From positions 124,001 to 188,000 of the forward strand of contig NZ_JAJSLW010000002.1 in the NCBI RefSeq assembly GCF_021729145.1: DNA of 64,000 nt. The letters are read 5' to 3'. The stretch is from Membranihabitans maritimus. GTDB lineage: Bacteria > Bacteroidota > Bacteroidia > Chitinophagales > Saprospiraceae. Below the pieces are notes generated by a model that was not told the DNA's origin, did no database searches, and worked only from the letters and a program-made list of their open reading frames with translations. This document shows positions 26,774 through 35,284 of this stretch, in pieces; the first letter of the stretch is position 1, and each line of letters begins with the position of its first letter. Both the position numbers and the translations under genes were made by a program.

Positions 26774-27553
26774 TTACTCCAAAGCCAAGTGAATCGCCTT
26801 TTCCACGGGTGTAAACCCTGCTTCGGGATTGGAAATGTTCAATTCTTCCTTCAACAACAATGGTGGCTGGGCCATAAACTTAGGTGTCTTTCCCCGATGT
26901 GCCTGCGCTGCGTGTACCATAAAGGGATGACAAAGATATATCGTACCCGCCCTGCCGGTAGCCATTACTTTTTCTCTTTCCGGAATTGTGGTTAATGTGT
27001 CTGCCAATTCCAAAAATGATTTTCCTGCTTTTCCTGCCGGGTACAGTATTCTCGCGACATCAATATGAGATCCTTTGTAAATAATTGTTGGCGCATCCCA
27101 TTCCGTCACATCGGAGTATAAAACCAGCATGAGGAGTGCACGGCCCTTGGATTGAACATTAATCCGCCATGCAAGATAATTTGTTGGGTCTTCCCCGGGA
27201 AAACCTGCGTCAACATGTTTTCCAGTATCATTTGGTTCTTTTGGGGAAGGGAATCGGATAGGGAATGTTCCTACGTTTCGACAGGGAACCCACATTTCTT
27301 TACCTATCAGTTGATCAAAAATAGAGTGCAACTCAGGATTGTTAACAGAATCAACAAAAGGCTTTTGTGAATACATCCCCAACCGTATAACCGGCTCTTT
27401 CCAGGTCTCCGGATCTGATTTATTACAAGGGAGGTCTTTCCATAGTATCCTTTGCACCTCTACTGCTATTTGCACAGAAAAAGCATCATCTATACGTACG
27501 AATCCATTGATTATAAAATCCTCTATTAAATTAGAATCTAATTTGAAAGACAT
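26774..27553 (-). CDS. Phytanoyl-CoA dioxygenase (PhyH) family protein
   Basis: A 259-residue Fe(II)/2-oxoglutarate-dependent oxygenase of the PhyH family. The metal triad is visible as HxD in GKHVDAGFPG and the distal His in LCHPFMVHAAQAHRG, with the 2-oxoglutarate-binding Arg nearby. The N-terminus (LIEDFIINGFVRIDDAFS) is the typical PhyH opening. Substrates in this family range from fatty acyl-CoA to small metabolites and none can be assigned. It faces the EEP lipoprotein gene across the MITE-like repeat. Confidence 0.88.
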   Translation of the reverse strand: MSFKLDSNLIEDFIINGFVRIDDAFSVQIAVEVQRILWKDLPCNKSDPETWKEPVIRLGMYSQKPFVDSVNNPELHSIFDQLIGKEMWVPCRNVGTFPIRFPSPKEPNDTGKHVDAGFPGEDPTNYLAWRINVQSKGRALLMLVLYSDVTEWDAPTIIYKGSHIDVARILYPAGKAGKSFLELADTLTTIPEREKVMATGRAGTIYLCHPFMVHAAQAHRGKTPKFMAQPPLLLKEELNISNPEAGFTPVEKAIHLALE

Positions 27554-27732
27554 AAATTTATGATTTATACCGCTGGTTTAAAGAGTAAGCAGTTTTGAAG
27601 AAATAAATAAAAAATATAGTAGTTTGGATATAGAAAGTCCTTCCCCTCTATAATAAAGGGTTTATCAGAACGATATTAGGAATTGATGATTATAGTGTTG
27701 GAGTCATTTTCATACTTCCAAATTTACAAATT

Positions 27733-28125
27733 TTGAATAAAAAAATTGTGATTGAAGGAAATAATATAGTGGATATTCCGTCATTTTATAGGGAAATCAA
27801 CCGTGTATTTATGCACGGGGAAAATTGGGAGATCGGTCAAAGTCTTGATGCATTCAATGATATGCTGTATGGAGGTTTTGGTATTATCCAGGGCTCAGAT
27901 ACTATCCGGTTTATATGGAAAAATTTCAAGAAAAATAAAATGGATCTGGGTTTTGAGACTACCAAGGCATTTTATATTGAGAAATTACAAACTCCTTCCA
28001 GGTTCAACACAGACCTAATTCGAAAATGGCTGGATGCTTTGGAAAAAGGAATGGGAAAAACATTTTTTGAAATAGTCATTGATATAATTGAGTCCCATGG
28101 TAATATTGAATTGATAGAAGAATAA
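27733..28125 (+). CDS. Barstar-family ribonuclease inhibitor (orphan)
   Basis: A protein of 130 residues with a barstar fold: KIVIEGNNIVDIPSFYREINRVF is strand 1 and helix 1, and SLDAFNDMLYGGFG corresponds to the barnase-contacting helix (barstar ENLDALWDALTG). It starts at a TTG; the next Met is 31 codons in and would remove strand 1. Barstar proteins inhibit barnase-like ribonucleases and often serve as immunity genes against toxic RNases. No barnase-like gene lies nearby in the window, so it may be an orphan immunity gene. Confidence 0.82.
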   Translation: MNKKIVIEGNNIVDIPSFYREINRVFMHGENWEIGQSLDAFNDMLYGGFGIIQGSDTIRFIWKNFKKNKMDLGFETTKAFYIEKLQTPSRFNTDLIRKWLDALEKGMGKTFFEIVIDIIESHGNIELIEE

Positions 28126-28277
28126 AGTTTTCCAATCTTTAGGCACTTTTTGCGTATATAATCCCAACATTATAAACCTATATTTTTCATTGACTTACTA
28201 TATTGTTTGTCATTTTACATCACTTTTTCTTACTATTACGTAGCATTTTATGATTAGTAGATTTTAATGTCAGGAAA

Positions 28278-29582
28278 ATGAAAAAAATTGGCATCCATAA
28301 GTTGTACCGGAAGAACGCAGAAGAGGCAGAAAAAAAATTATTCGGAGCTTCGGGAAATCGAAGGGGTTTTTTGAAAAAATCTGCAGTTGTAGCGATGGGA
28401 AGCGTACTAGGTGCACCAGTAGTTTTTGGAAAAAATTATCCTTCAGGAATGATTCCTGCCGCTTTGGCAAATTCTTCAGAGCCGTTTAATTTGCCGGGGA
28501 AAGACCCGGGTCTGGTGGTGCTCAATGACCGTCCTATCAATGCGGAGACCCCACCCCATTTATTAAATGATAACATCACCCCGGGGGATAAATTGTTCGT
28601 GCGGAATAATGGAATTCCCCCGGAATTGGAAGAAATTAATGTCGACCAATGGACATTAACCATCGAAGGTGAATCGGCAGCACAGAAGAAAACATATACA
28701 CTGGCTGAGTTAAAATCAAAATTTAAACATCATACATATCAAATTACCCTGGAGTGTGGAGGGAACGGACGAAGTGAATACAATCCTCCTGCCACAGGAA
28801 ATCAATGGACGACAGGTGCCATTGGTTGCCCGGAGTGGACCGGGGTTCGACTTAAAGATGTATTGGAGGATGTAGGAATCAAAGATGATGCTGTATATAT
28901 CGGATATTATGGGAATGATTCTCATATAAGCGGACAACCGGATAAAGTAGTTATCTCCCGCGGTGTACCCATGGAAAAGGCCCTAAAGAATGAGAGTTTG
29001 ATCGCCTGGGCTATGAACGGTGAAGATATTCCTTATCTGAATGGTCATCCCCTTCGATTGTTGTTCGGCGGATGGCCTGCTTCTTGTTCCGGAAAATGGT
29101 TGAGCCGGATTGTTATTCGTAATAAAGTACATGACGGCCCCAAAATGACGGGCAAATCGTATAGGGTTCCTTGCAAGCCGGTAGCTCCGGGAACAGAGGT
29201 GGCGGATGAAGATATGTGTATTATCGAAGCCATGCCGGTTAAATCATTGATTACTTACCCAAAGACGGGAGCTATTATAACTTTAGGAGAGAAATTGCCG
29301 ATCAAAGGTCACGCCTGGGCAGGGGATACATCTATACAAAAGGTAGAGTATTCCATTGACTTCGGAGCAACCTGGAATAGTTGCAACCTCAAAGCACCGG
29401 TTAATATGAATGCATGGCAGCACTTCGACGCGTCTGTTAGTTTTCCAGAAAAGGGATATTATGAAGTGTGGGCGCGGGCTACGGATGCGGAGGATGTTTC
29501 TCAGCCGATGGTTGTACCAGGTTGGAATCCCAGGGGATATCTGAATAACGCTTGTCACCGTATAGCTATTAAAGTCCAATAA
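28278..29582 (+). CDS. Sulfite oxidase-family molybdopterin enzyme (SorA/SoxC-like), Tat-exported
   Basis: A periplasmic molybdenum enzyme of 434 residues. A Tat signal lies at about 26-50 (NRRGFLKKSAVVAMG). The Mo-cofactor domain carries the Mo-ligand cysteine in TLECGGNGRSEYNPP (near 160) and the WTGVRLKDVLEDVG and YLNGHPLRLLFGGWPA blocks. A C-terminal dimerisation domain (Ig-like, from about 320) ends with NPRGYLNNACHRI. It probably oxidises sulfite and passes electrons to the cytochrome c encoded 10 bases downstream. The 27-residue extension before the Tat motif is unusual; the start could lie further in. Confidence 0.92.
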   Translation: MKKIGIHKLYRKNAEEAEKKLFGASGNRRGFLKKSAVVAMGSVLGAPVVFGKNYPSGMIPAALANSSEPFNLPGKDPGLVVLNDRPINAETPPHLLNDNITPGDKLFVRNNGIPPELEEINVDQWTLTIEGESAAQKKTYTLAELKSKFKHHTYQITLECGGNGRSEYNPPATGNQWTTGAIGCPEWTGVRLKDVLEDVGIKDDAVYIGYYGNDSHISGQPDKVVISRGVPMEKALKNESLIAWAMNGEDIPYLNGHPLRLLFGGWPASCSGKWLSRIVIRNKVHDGPKMTGKSYRVPCKPVAPGTEVADEDMCIIEAMPVKSLITYPKTGAIITLGEKLPIKGHAWAGDTSIQKVEYSIDFGATWNSCNLKAPVNMNAWQHFDASVSFPEKGYYEVWARATDAEDVSQPMVVPGWNPRGYLNNACHRIAIKVQ

Positions 29583-29591
29583 AAGAGGAAT

Positions 29592-30047
29592 ATGCAAAAG
29601 CGAGAATCTCCATTATTTAAAACCTTTTTCTCAAAAAACAATAAGACGTATAGTCTGGTATTTCTGATTTTGTGTTTAGCGTTTCTTGGAGGGTGTGGTT
29701 CTGATAATTCTCAGGTATCTGAAGAAGAAGGATCGGAAGTAATAGCAGATAGTATTCATGTTGAAACAGGCCTGGTCTTAGGTGAGGGGTTTGACATTGT
29801 CAGGGCTACTTGTACGGCATGTCATTCTGCAAACCTGGTTACCCAAAATCGCGCTACAAGAGAGGGATGGGAAGAGATGATCCGTTGGATGCAGGCCAGC
29901 CAGGGCCTTTGGGATTTAGGTGAAAATGAAAGTCTGATCCTCGATTATTTAGCTGAGCATTACGGTATTGACCAGGAGGCAGGAAGAAGGCCGGGATTGG
30001 ACATGTCGGCTATAGATTGGTATGATTTGGATCTTGAGGGTAAATAA
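29592..30047 (+). CDS. Monoheme cytochrome c lipoprotein, partner of sulfite oxidase
   Basis: A 151-residue lipoprotein (signal ending FLGGCGSD) with one class I heme site, CTACHSANLV at about 74-78, and a distal Met in EEMIRWMQASQG. It follows the sulfite oxidase gene by 9 bases, so it is very likely the electron acceptor, as SorB is for SorA. Placement in the membrane by a lipid anchor would carry electrons from the periplasmic oxidase to the respiratory chain. Confidence 0.9.
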   Translation: MQKRESPLFKTFFSKNNKTYSLVFLILCLAFLGGCGSDNSQVSEEEGSEVIADSIHVETGLVLGEGFDIVRATCTACHSANLVTQNRATREGWEEMIRWMQASQGLWDLGENESLILDYLAEHYGIDQEAGRRPGLDMSAIDWYDLDLEGK

Positions 30048-30096
30048 TTAATGCAAATAGTTTTTCAAAATATTAAATGTCATTTTCGTTCTGTTT

Positions 30097-30345
30097 TTGT
30101 TATACTTTTTTCTTGTGAGCTGTTCTCCGACCAATTCTTCCGGTACGGATGAGATGTATAAATCACCCGTTCTTGAAATTAAAAAGGTTGCAAACCGTAA
30201 AAAAATAGAGGATAAATACCCGGATACGAAAGTGATTATCGCGGGTCTCGGTCAGCCGGAGGAATGGAATTGTTGGACTATACCATTGAGTTATTTGGAC
30301 AGAAGTGAAAATAGGCTCTTAATCTTCCAACACCGACCGGTCTAA
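30097..30345 (+). CDS. Small putative lipoprotein fragment after the sulfite oxidase pair
   Basis: An 82-residue frame starting at a TTG, with lipobox LVSC and then SPTNSSGTDEMYKSP. It has no charged start. Upstream frames give better signals if one base changes: one T less in 30061-30065 gives MQIVFKILNVIFVLFLLYFFLVSC, one T more in 30094-30098 gives MSFSFCFLLYFFLVSC. Its 3' end overlaps the convergent flavoenzyme gene by 27 bases, and the protein stops inside what looks like a longer domain (KVIIAGLGQPEEWNCWTIPL). It is probably a truncated remnant. Confidence 0.4.
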   Translation: MLYFFLVSCSPTNSSGTDEMYKSPVLEIKKVANRKKIEDKYPDTKVIIAGLGQPEEWNCWTIPLSYLDRSENRLLIFQHRPV

Positions 30346-31587
30346 TGTATGTATTGAATCTATACCCATAAGTGAAAGTTGTAGTTCAATTTCCGCCAAA
30401 AAGTGCCTAAAAACAGCTTCTACCCCCTTTTCTCCAGCGACAGCAAGTCCGTAAACATAAGGTCGTCCAATTAATACTGCGTCAGCTCCCAGGGCCAGGG
30501 CTTTGATCACATCAGCCCCACTGCGGATCCCGCTGTCAAAAATGAGGGGAATTTCCTGGCCTAATTCCCTGTTAATATTATCCAGGCATTTCAGCGCACC
30601 TACTGCTCCATCAATTTGACGGCCACCGTGATTGGAAACTATGATACCATCCACTTCATGCTTTATAGCCAGTTGGGCATCTTCCGCTGTATGCACCCCT
30701 TTGACCAAAATGGCAAGATCCGTCATTGTTCGTAACCGTGGCAGGTCTTCCCATCGTAGTTCCGGCCGCATATAGATGTTAATAAAAGTTCGTACGGCGG
30801 CCATAGCCCGTTGGGTGCGAAGGTTTGCCCAAAATGAACCGGGGTATTTTCTGCATACACCCAGTACATTTTTCAAAGTCCGAAAGTTGATCGGGGGTTT
30901 ATCTCCGGACTTCATAATTCCATCTGCCAGATTTTGATCCACGATCTTGTTGAATATCGGGTCCGAACTGTATTGAGCCAGGCCCAGACCGTGCAAAAAA
31001 GGTAAGTACCCGAGATCCAGGTCTTGTGGTCGCCAGCCAAGGGAAGTGGTATCGAGAGTTACAACAATGGCTTCACACCCGGATTTCTCAGCCCGCCGGA
31101 TAAAACTTTCCACCAGTTCGTCTGACTTGCTCCAGTACAACTGGAACCACCGTGGGTTTTCATCCATTACCTCGGCACATTCTTCAATACTATATGATGC
31201 CTGGTTGGAAAAAATCATTGGAATGTTTAGGGTTTTACAAGCTTTGGCTACAGCTAAATCTGCTTGCGGATTTGCAAGTTCCAGCACACCAACAGGTGCG
31301 GCGATCAGGGGCGTGGAATATTCTTTCCCAAAGAGCTTTACTCCCAGGTCGATTTCCGACGAAGCTCGCATCATATTTCCCTTGAGTTCATAATCAGCAA
31401 ACGCTTTACGGTTGGATATCATCGTGTTGCCTTGACCTGCACCTCCGGCTATATAAGCAAATGCTTCGGCAGAAAGAGCTGATTTAGCTTTCTGTTCCAA
31501 CTGCTCATAATTCACCGGGACAACGGGTTTTTTCCCGGCCATTCCGCCGATAAAAATGTGCTTTTGTATGGGAACTCCGTACTTCAC
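30319..31587 (-). CDS. FMN-dependent alpha-hydroxy-acid oxidase, lactate 2-monooxygenase-like
   Basis: A TIM-barrel flavoenzyme of 422 residues. The N-terminus (AFAYIAGGAGQGNT) and TPLIAAPVGVLEL bind FMN. The stretch TLDTTSLGWRPQDLDL resembles mycobacterial lactate monooxygenase more than LldD. The active-site His and Arg sit in SNHGGRQIDGAVGAL, and FDSGIRSGADVIKALALGA closes the barrel. It should oxidise lactate or a related 2-hydroxy acid. It converges on the sulfite oxidase genes and has no partner on its own strand. Confidence 0.9.
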   Translation of the reverse strand: MKYGVPIQKHIFIGGMAGKKPVVPVNYEQLEQKAKSALSAEAFAYIAGGAGQGNTMISNRKAFADYELKGNMMRASSEIDLGVKLFGKEYSTPLIAAPVGVLELANPQADLAVAKACKTLNIPMIFSNQASYSIEECAEVMDENPRWFQLYWSKSDELVESFIRRAEKSGCEAIVVTLDTTSLGWRPQDLDLGYLPFLHGLGLAQYSSDPIFNKIVDQNLADGIMKSGDKPPINFRTLKNVLGVCRKYPGSFWANLRTQRAMAAVRTFINIYMRPELRWEDLPRLRTMTDLAILVKGVHTAEDAQLAIKHEVDGIIVSNHGGRQIDGAVGALKCLDNINRELGQEIPLIFDSGIRSGADVIKALALGADAVLIGRPYVYGLAVAGEKGVEAVFRHFLAEIELQLSLMGIDSIHTLDRSVLED

Positions 31588-31764
31588 AAGTATGGGTTTT
31601 GTGTATTTGTAAGATAGGAAAAATTGTGTGGATATATGGAGTCAGGAATTTATTCCGGAGATAAATTTAGCCTGTTAAGGAACTTTTGCTTTGGGGAGTA
31701 CGATGATATTACTTACCTTATAGTTATGTTTTGCAGCTCTTGGTCATACTTCTGGTTGTTAAAA

Positions 31765-31951
31765 TAACGTGAGTTAGACAGAGAAAAAAGAGCTCTGAAG
31801 GAGCGAAATATAATTAACCCTGAGTGCCAACCCATGGTGGAAATCAAGGTAAAACGTCGATTCTGGCATTGATTTCCACAAAGTGAAGCCTTGCGCATTG
31901 CATTTTTCGCAAAAATAATGACAGAATCAATTATTCGTCGAGCTCACGTTA
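31765..31951. repeat. MITE-like dispersed repeat, copy 2
   Basis: A 187-base unit with perfect 9-base terminal inverted repeats TAACGTGAG ... CTCACGTTA, extended by AT-rich flanks. It shares AGAGCTCTGAAG, GCGAAATAT, the AACCCTGAGTGCCAACCC block and the CAATTATTCGTCGAGCTCACG end with copy 1 at 26554-26685. A middle part (31851-31925) is absent from copy 1. No reading frame is evident in it. Confidence 0.65.
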
Positions 31952-32075
31952 AAATATAAGTGACTGTGTTAGTGACAATTCACTAGTTAGAAATGGTATC
32001 TTATTTTGTGGGATATAAAGTAAAAATTCTTAACAAAAATAAATTTGCCCTTATGAGGAGAAAGAGTAAAATATT

Positions 32076-32306
32076 ATGAACAAAGATTTAACAAATTCAG
32101 ATATACATAGGAAGAATATCCTAAACAATAAGTTTGCTCTTCAAGGAATAGAGAAAGAGGTAGATTTTCGGGGTATTCGTTTTGAAGGCATATTACGTTA
32201 TACAAAGAGGCAAATTGCTCGATTTTACTATATTGATGAAGGGACGATTAATCGGTATTTAGAGCAACATGAAAAGGAATTTCATCTAGTGGCAATGAAC
32301 TGTTAA
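32076..32306 (+). pseudogene. N-terminal remnant of a RhuM-associated DNA-binding protein
   Basis: 76 residues: LTNSDIHRKNILNNKFALQGIEKEVDFRGIRFEGILRYTKRQIARFYYIDEGTINRYLEQHEKEF. From memory this matches the first quarter of a Bacteroidota DNA-binding protein that is several hundred residues long. The intact form continues past the HEKEF helix, here it stops after AMNC. It lies just upstream of the broken RhuM-Fic gene. It is likely a truncated copy. Confidence 0.55.
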
Positions 32307-32340
32307 AAGGGAGATGCCTTAATCACTTTAAGGCAAAATA

Positions 32341-33287
32341 GAAATTTACAAATCAAATGATGGTTCCGAAATTGAGGTGACATTGGAATCGGAAACAATT
32401 TGGTTGGATGCCCACCTTATGGCAAACTTATTTGGGGTACAACGTCCTGCAATAGTTAAACACATTGGGAACATTTATAAATCCGGAGAATTGGACGAAG
32501 TTTCAACCTGTTCCAAAATGGAACAAGTTGCCTCAGATGGAAAACGTAGAGTAATGAACCTCTATAATCTCGATATATTTATTTCTGTTGGATATAGAGT
32601 AAATTCCACTAAAGCAACACAATTCCGTCAGTGGGCAACCCAACGGCTCAAAGACTACCTGGTGAAAGGCTATTCGATCAATCAAAAGCGTCTCGAGCGA
32701 ACCCAGCAAGAAGTCAGAACGCTCAGGACAGGCATCCAAATATTTTAAGTAGGGTCATAGAAAACAAAGCCGGAGAAGAAGGTTTTGAATGGCTGAATCA
32801 ATACACTAATGGTCTGGAATGGTTGGATGATTATGACCATGAGCGTCTGGATGACAAGGGACTAACTGAACGAGCAGCCCTGTATCCGTCAAGAAAAGAA
32901 TATCAGGAACTCATCGACCGGATGAAAACCGATTTTGATTCCACGGTTTTCGCAGTGGAAAAGGATCAGGGATTTGAAAGCGCCATTCACCAAATTGCTC
33001 AGGGTTTTGGTGATGAAGAATTTTATCCCGGCCTGGAGGAGTAAGCGGCCATGTTACTTTATCTTATTGTAAAAAATCATGCCTTTACTGATGGTAATAA
33101 ACGAATAGCAGCTGCTTGCTTTCTTCTTTTTCTTGAAAAGAATCAACTACTATACAATGTCCGGGGACAATCAATAATCAGTAATGAAGCCCTGGCAGGT
33201 CTCACGCTTTTTGTGGCTGACAGCAAACCCGAAGAAATGGAAACTGTAAAAAAATTGATTGTTAGTATATTGAACAGAAATAGATAA
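32341..33287 (+). pseudogene. RhuM-Fic (death-on-curing) fusion gene with multiple lesions
   Basis: Three frames together give one RhuM-Fic protein. Frame one (from about 32341; a GTG at 32377 is the first usable start) carries the RhuM domain: ETIWLDAHLMANLFGVQRPAIVKHI, then FISVGYRVNSTKATQFRQWA. It ends at 32746-32748. Adding one T to the T4 run at 32743-32746 leads into SRVIENKAGEEGFEWLNQY, then a TAA at 33042-33044 interrupts LEE*AAMLLYLIVKNHAFTDGNKRIAA. Related genes have LEEKAA there. The Fic motif HAFTDGNKR is intact. The N-terminal ATG also appears lost. RhuM/Fic proteins are toxin-like or AMPylating enzymes. This copy cannot be expressed whole. Confidence 0.75.
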
Positions 33288-33392
33288 TAAATTGGAAGAA
33301 TGTATTTAATTAATAGGAAAACTATACTTGTTTATGACAATCCACTGTCACTACGCAAAGGTAACTTAGCGGTGAAATAAATAGTACCAGTC

Positions 33393-33758
33393 ATGGAATT
33401 GAATAATGGCATTGAAACTTACTATCCCCGGACTAAAGCTCATTGGCGTAAGTGGTTAGAAAAAAACAGTCAATCAAAAACGGAGGTTTGTCTCATTCTC
33501 TACCATAAAAAGAGCCCTGTACCTGGCATTAGTTACGATGAAGCCCTGGAAGAAGCCCTTTGTTTCGGCTGGATCGATTCGATGCGAAATAAAAGGGACC
33601 ACGAAAGTTATTACCAGCGCTTTTCGCCCCGAAAGACCCGTAGTAACTGGAGTGACCGGAATAAGAAGATTGTCGGTAGATTAATTAGGGAAAAACGCAT
33701 GAAATCAGGTGGTTTGCAAATGGTTGAAGAGGCGAAAGTTAAGGGTACGTGGGATTGA
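33393..33758 (+). CDS. YdeI/OmpD-associated family protein, short form
   Basis: A cytosolic protein of 121 residues matching the first two thirds of the YdeI/OmpD-associated family: YYPRTKAHWRKWLEKNSQ, the core ALEEALCFGWIDSMRNKRDHESYYQRFSPRKTRSNWSDRNKKIVGRL, and GLQMVEEAKVKGTWD. Typical members have about 190 residues and continue after GxWD with a second helical region. That part is missing here, and no continuing frame was found, so the gene may be truncated. Some relatives affect resistance to polymyxin or bacteriocins; no such role can be claimed here. Confidence 0.75.
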   Translation: MELNNGIETYYPRTKAHWRKWLEKNSQSKTEVCLILYHKKSPVPGISYDEALEEALCFGWIDSMRNKRDHESYYQRFSPRKTRSNWSDRNKKIVGRLIREKRMKSGGLQMVEEAKVKGTWD

Positions 33759-33830
33759 ATATTTTTTGCAACAATGTTGCATGATTTGTGTTCCATTATT
33801 TTTAATTTCACCTATATAAATCCAAAATAC

Positions 33831-34736
33831 ATGGAAGAAAATATGCACTTTGAAGTTATTATCATCGGCGGCAGCTATGCCGGACTTTCTGCTGCAATGG
33901 CTCTGGGGCGATCACTGAGAAATACTCTGGTCATAGACGGCGGAAACCCCTGCAACCGGCAAACACCTCATTCGCACAATTTCATCACACAGGACGGGCA
34001 GGTTCCTGCGGAAATATCCAGGATTGCCCGGGACCAGGTATCCAAGTATGAGACGGTAAAGGTTTTTGAAGGATTAGTCACTCATGCTGCGAAAACGCGA
34101 GACGGATTCGAAGTCCATACTTCCCCGGGAACAACATTCACTGCCAAAAAATTGATCCTGGCCACCGGCCTCCGGGATATAATGCCTGACATCAAAGGTT
34201 TTGCCGAATGCTGGGGTATCTCGGCCATTCACTGTCCATATTGTCACGGCTATGAAGTATGGGGAGAGAAAACGGGTATTCTGGCCAATGGTGATGCCGC
34301 CATGCACTATGCAAACCTTGTTTCCCGGTTGACTCCCGATCTTACACTTTTTACCAACGGTCCTTCAACGCTGAGCCCGGAACAAATGGAAAAGCTCAAA
34401 TCGCACAATATTAGAATCATTGAAAAAGAACTAATAGAGATAAAGCATCACAACGGTCAATTAACCGATATAATCCTAGTCGATCAATCAAAGATCCCCC
34501 TGAAGGCCCTTTATCACAGCCCAGCATTTGAACAACACTCCGGCATTGCAGTAGAACTGGGATGTGAAGTGACGGAACAGGGATTGATCAAAGTGGATGA
34601 TTTCCATAAAACCAATGTACCGGGGGTGTTGGCCTGTGGAGACAATTCCGGAATGCGTTCGGTATCTATAGCTGTGGCCTCCGGAACCAAAGCCGGGGCA
34701 ATGGTTAATCTTGAATTGGCAGAAGAGGAGTTTTAA
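33831..34736 (+). CDS. Thioredoxin-reductase-like FAD/NAD(P) oxidoreductase
   Basis: A flavoprotein of about 301 residues from the ATG at 33831; the frame reaches back to 33774 but those residues are atypical. The FAD-binding loop is VIIIGGSYAGLSAAMALG, the redox disulfide is HCPYCHGYE near 138, and the second FAD motif is VPGVLACGDNSGMR. It resembles thioredoxin reductase-type enzymes, including gliotoxin-oxidase-like members with CxxC. The electron acceptor is not determined; no thioredoxin gene is adjacent. It has somewhat higher GC than its neighbours, which fits but does not prove transfer. Confidence 0.88.
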   Translation: MEENMHFEVIIIGGSYAGLSAAMALGRSLRNTLVIDGGNPCNRQTPHSHNFITQDGQVPAEISRIARDQVSKYETVKVFEGLVTHAAKTRDGFEVHTSPGTTFTAKKLILATGLRDIMPDIKGFAECWGISAIHCPYCHGYEVWGEKTGILANGDAAMHYANLVSRLTPDLTLFTNGPSTLSPEQMEKLKSHNIRIIEKELIEIKHHNGQLTDIILVDQSKIPLKALYHSPAFEQHSGIAVELGCEVTEQGLIKVDDFHKTNVPGVLACGDNSGMRSVSIAVASGTKAGAMVNLELAEEEF

Positions 34737-35243
34737 GCTAAGGATAAAAGCTTAAAAGTCTACCTTGCTTTCTTTGTATTATTTTGGTTGGATATAGAGC
34801 TCTTCATTCGTAAATTTAAAGCGCGAAATATGCTTCCCGAAGCTTGGTTCATAAAGGAACATGGCTATCCTTTCCTGGTACATAAATCTTGCCCAAAATT
34901 GATCCGTTATTGCTTGCAATCAGAAGAATTATTCAATCGGTATATAAATACACTAATCTGATTCAACCATCAGTATGAAATGAAATACCTGGGTGATTTG
35001 GACCCTGAAGCTGAATTAAATCGAATGGTTGTTAACGGTGCGGGAAACCCTTTGTATTACATTCTTAATTTCAAGGGCCTTTATCGGAAGAAAGGATTTG
35101 TACCAGGGAGTATCCCATTAAAAACAAATAAGGTGAAGGCTACAATTTTAAAAGTTTACATACACGTTAAACATTATGTTAGCTTTATTTTACCGAACCT
35201 CCGACAGGTATTGGAAAGAAGCTTTTTTGAATCTGTACTTTAA
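34737..35243 (+). pseudogene. Unrecognised reading frame with one in-frame stop
   Basis: One frame is open from the previous stop through LDIELFIRKFKARNMLPEAW and HGYPFLVHKSCPKLIRYCL. It meets a TGA at 34959-34961 and resumes FNHQYEMKYLGDLDPEAELNRMVVNGAGNP to 35243. The first part starts with a membrane-helix-like VYLAFFVLFWL but has no ATG at a sensible place. Two ATG frames inside (one from 34980, 87 residues) could be made alone. I do not recognise a family. It is listed because codon use on both sides of the stop looks protein-coding. Confidence 0.4.
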
Positions 35244-35284
35244 TTCTTATATTAAGGCTACTTAAAAATCACAACAACAAAATT

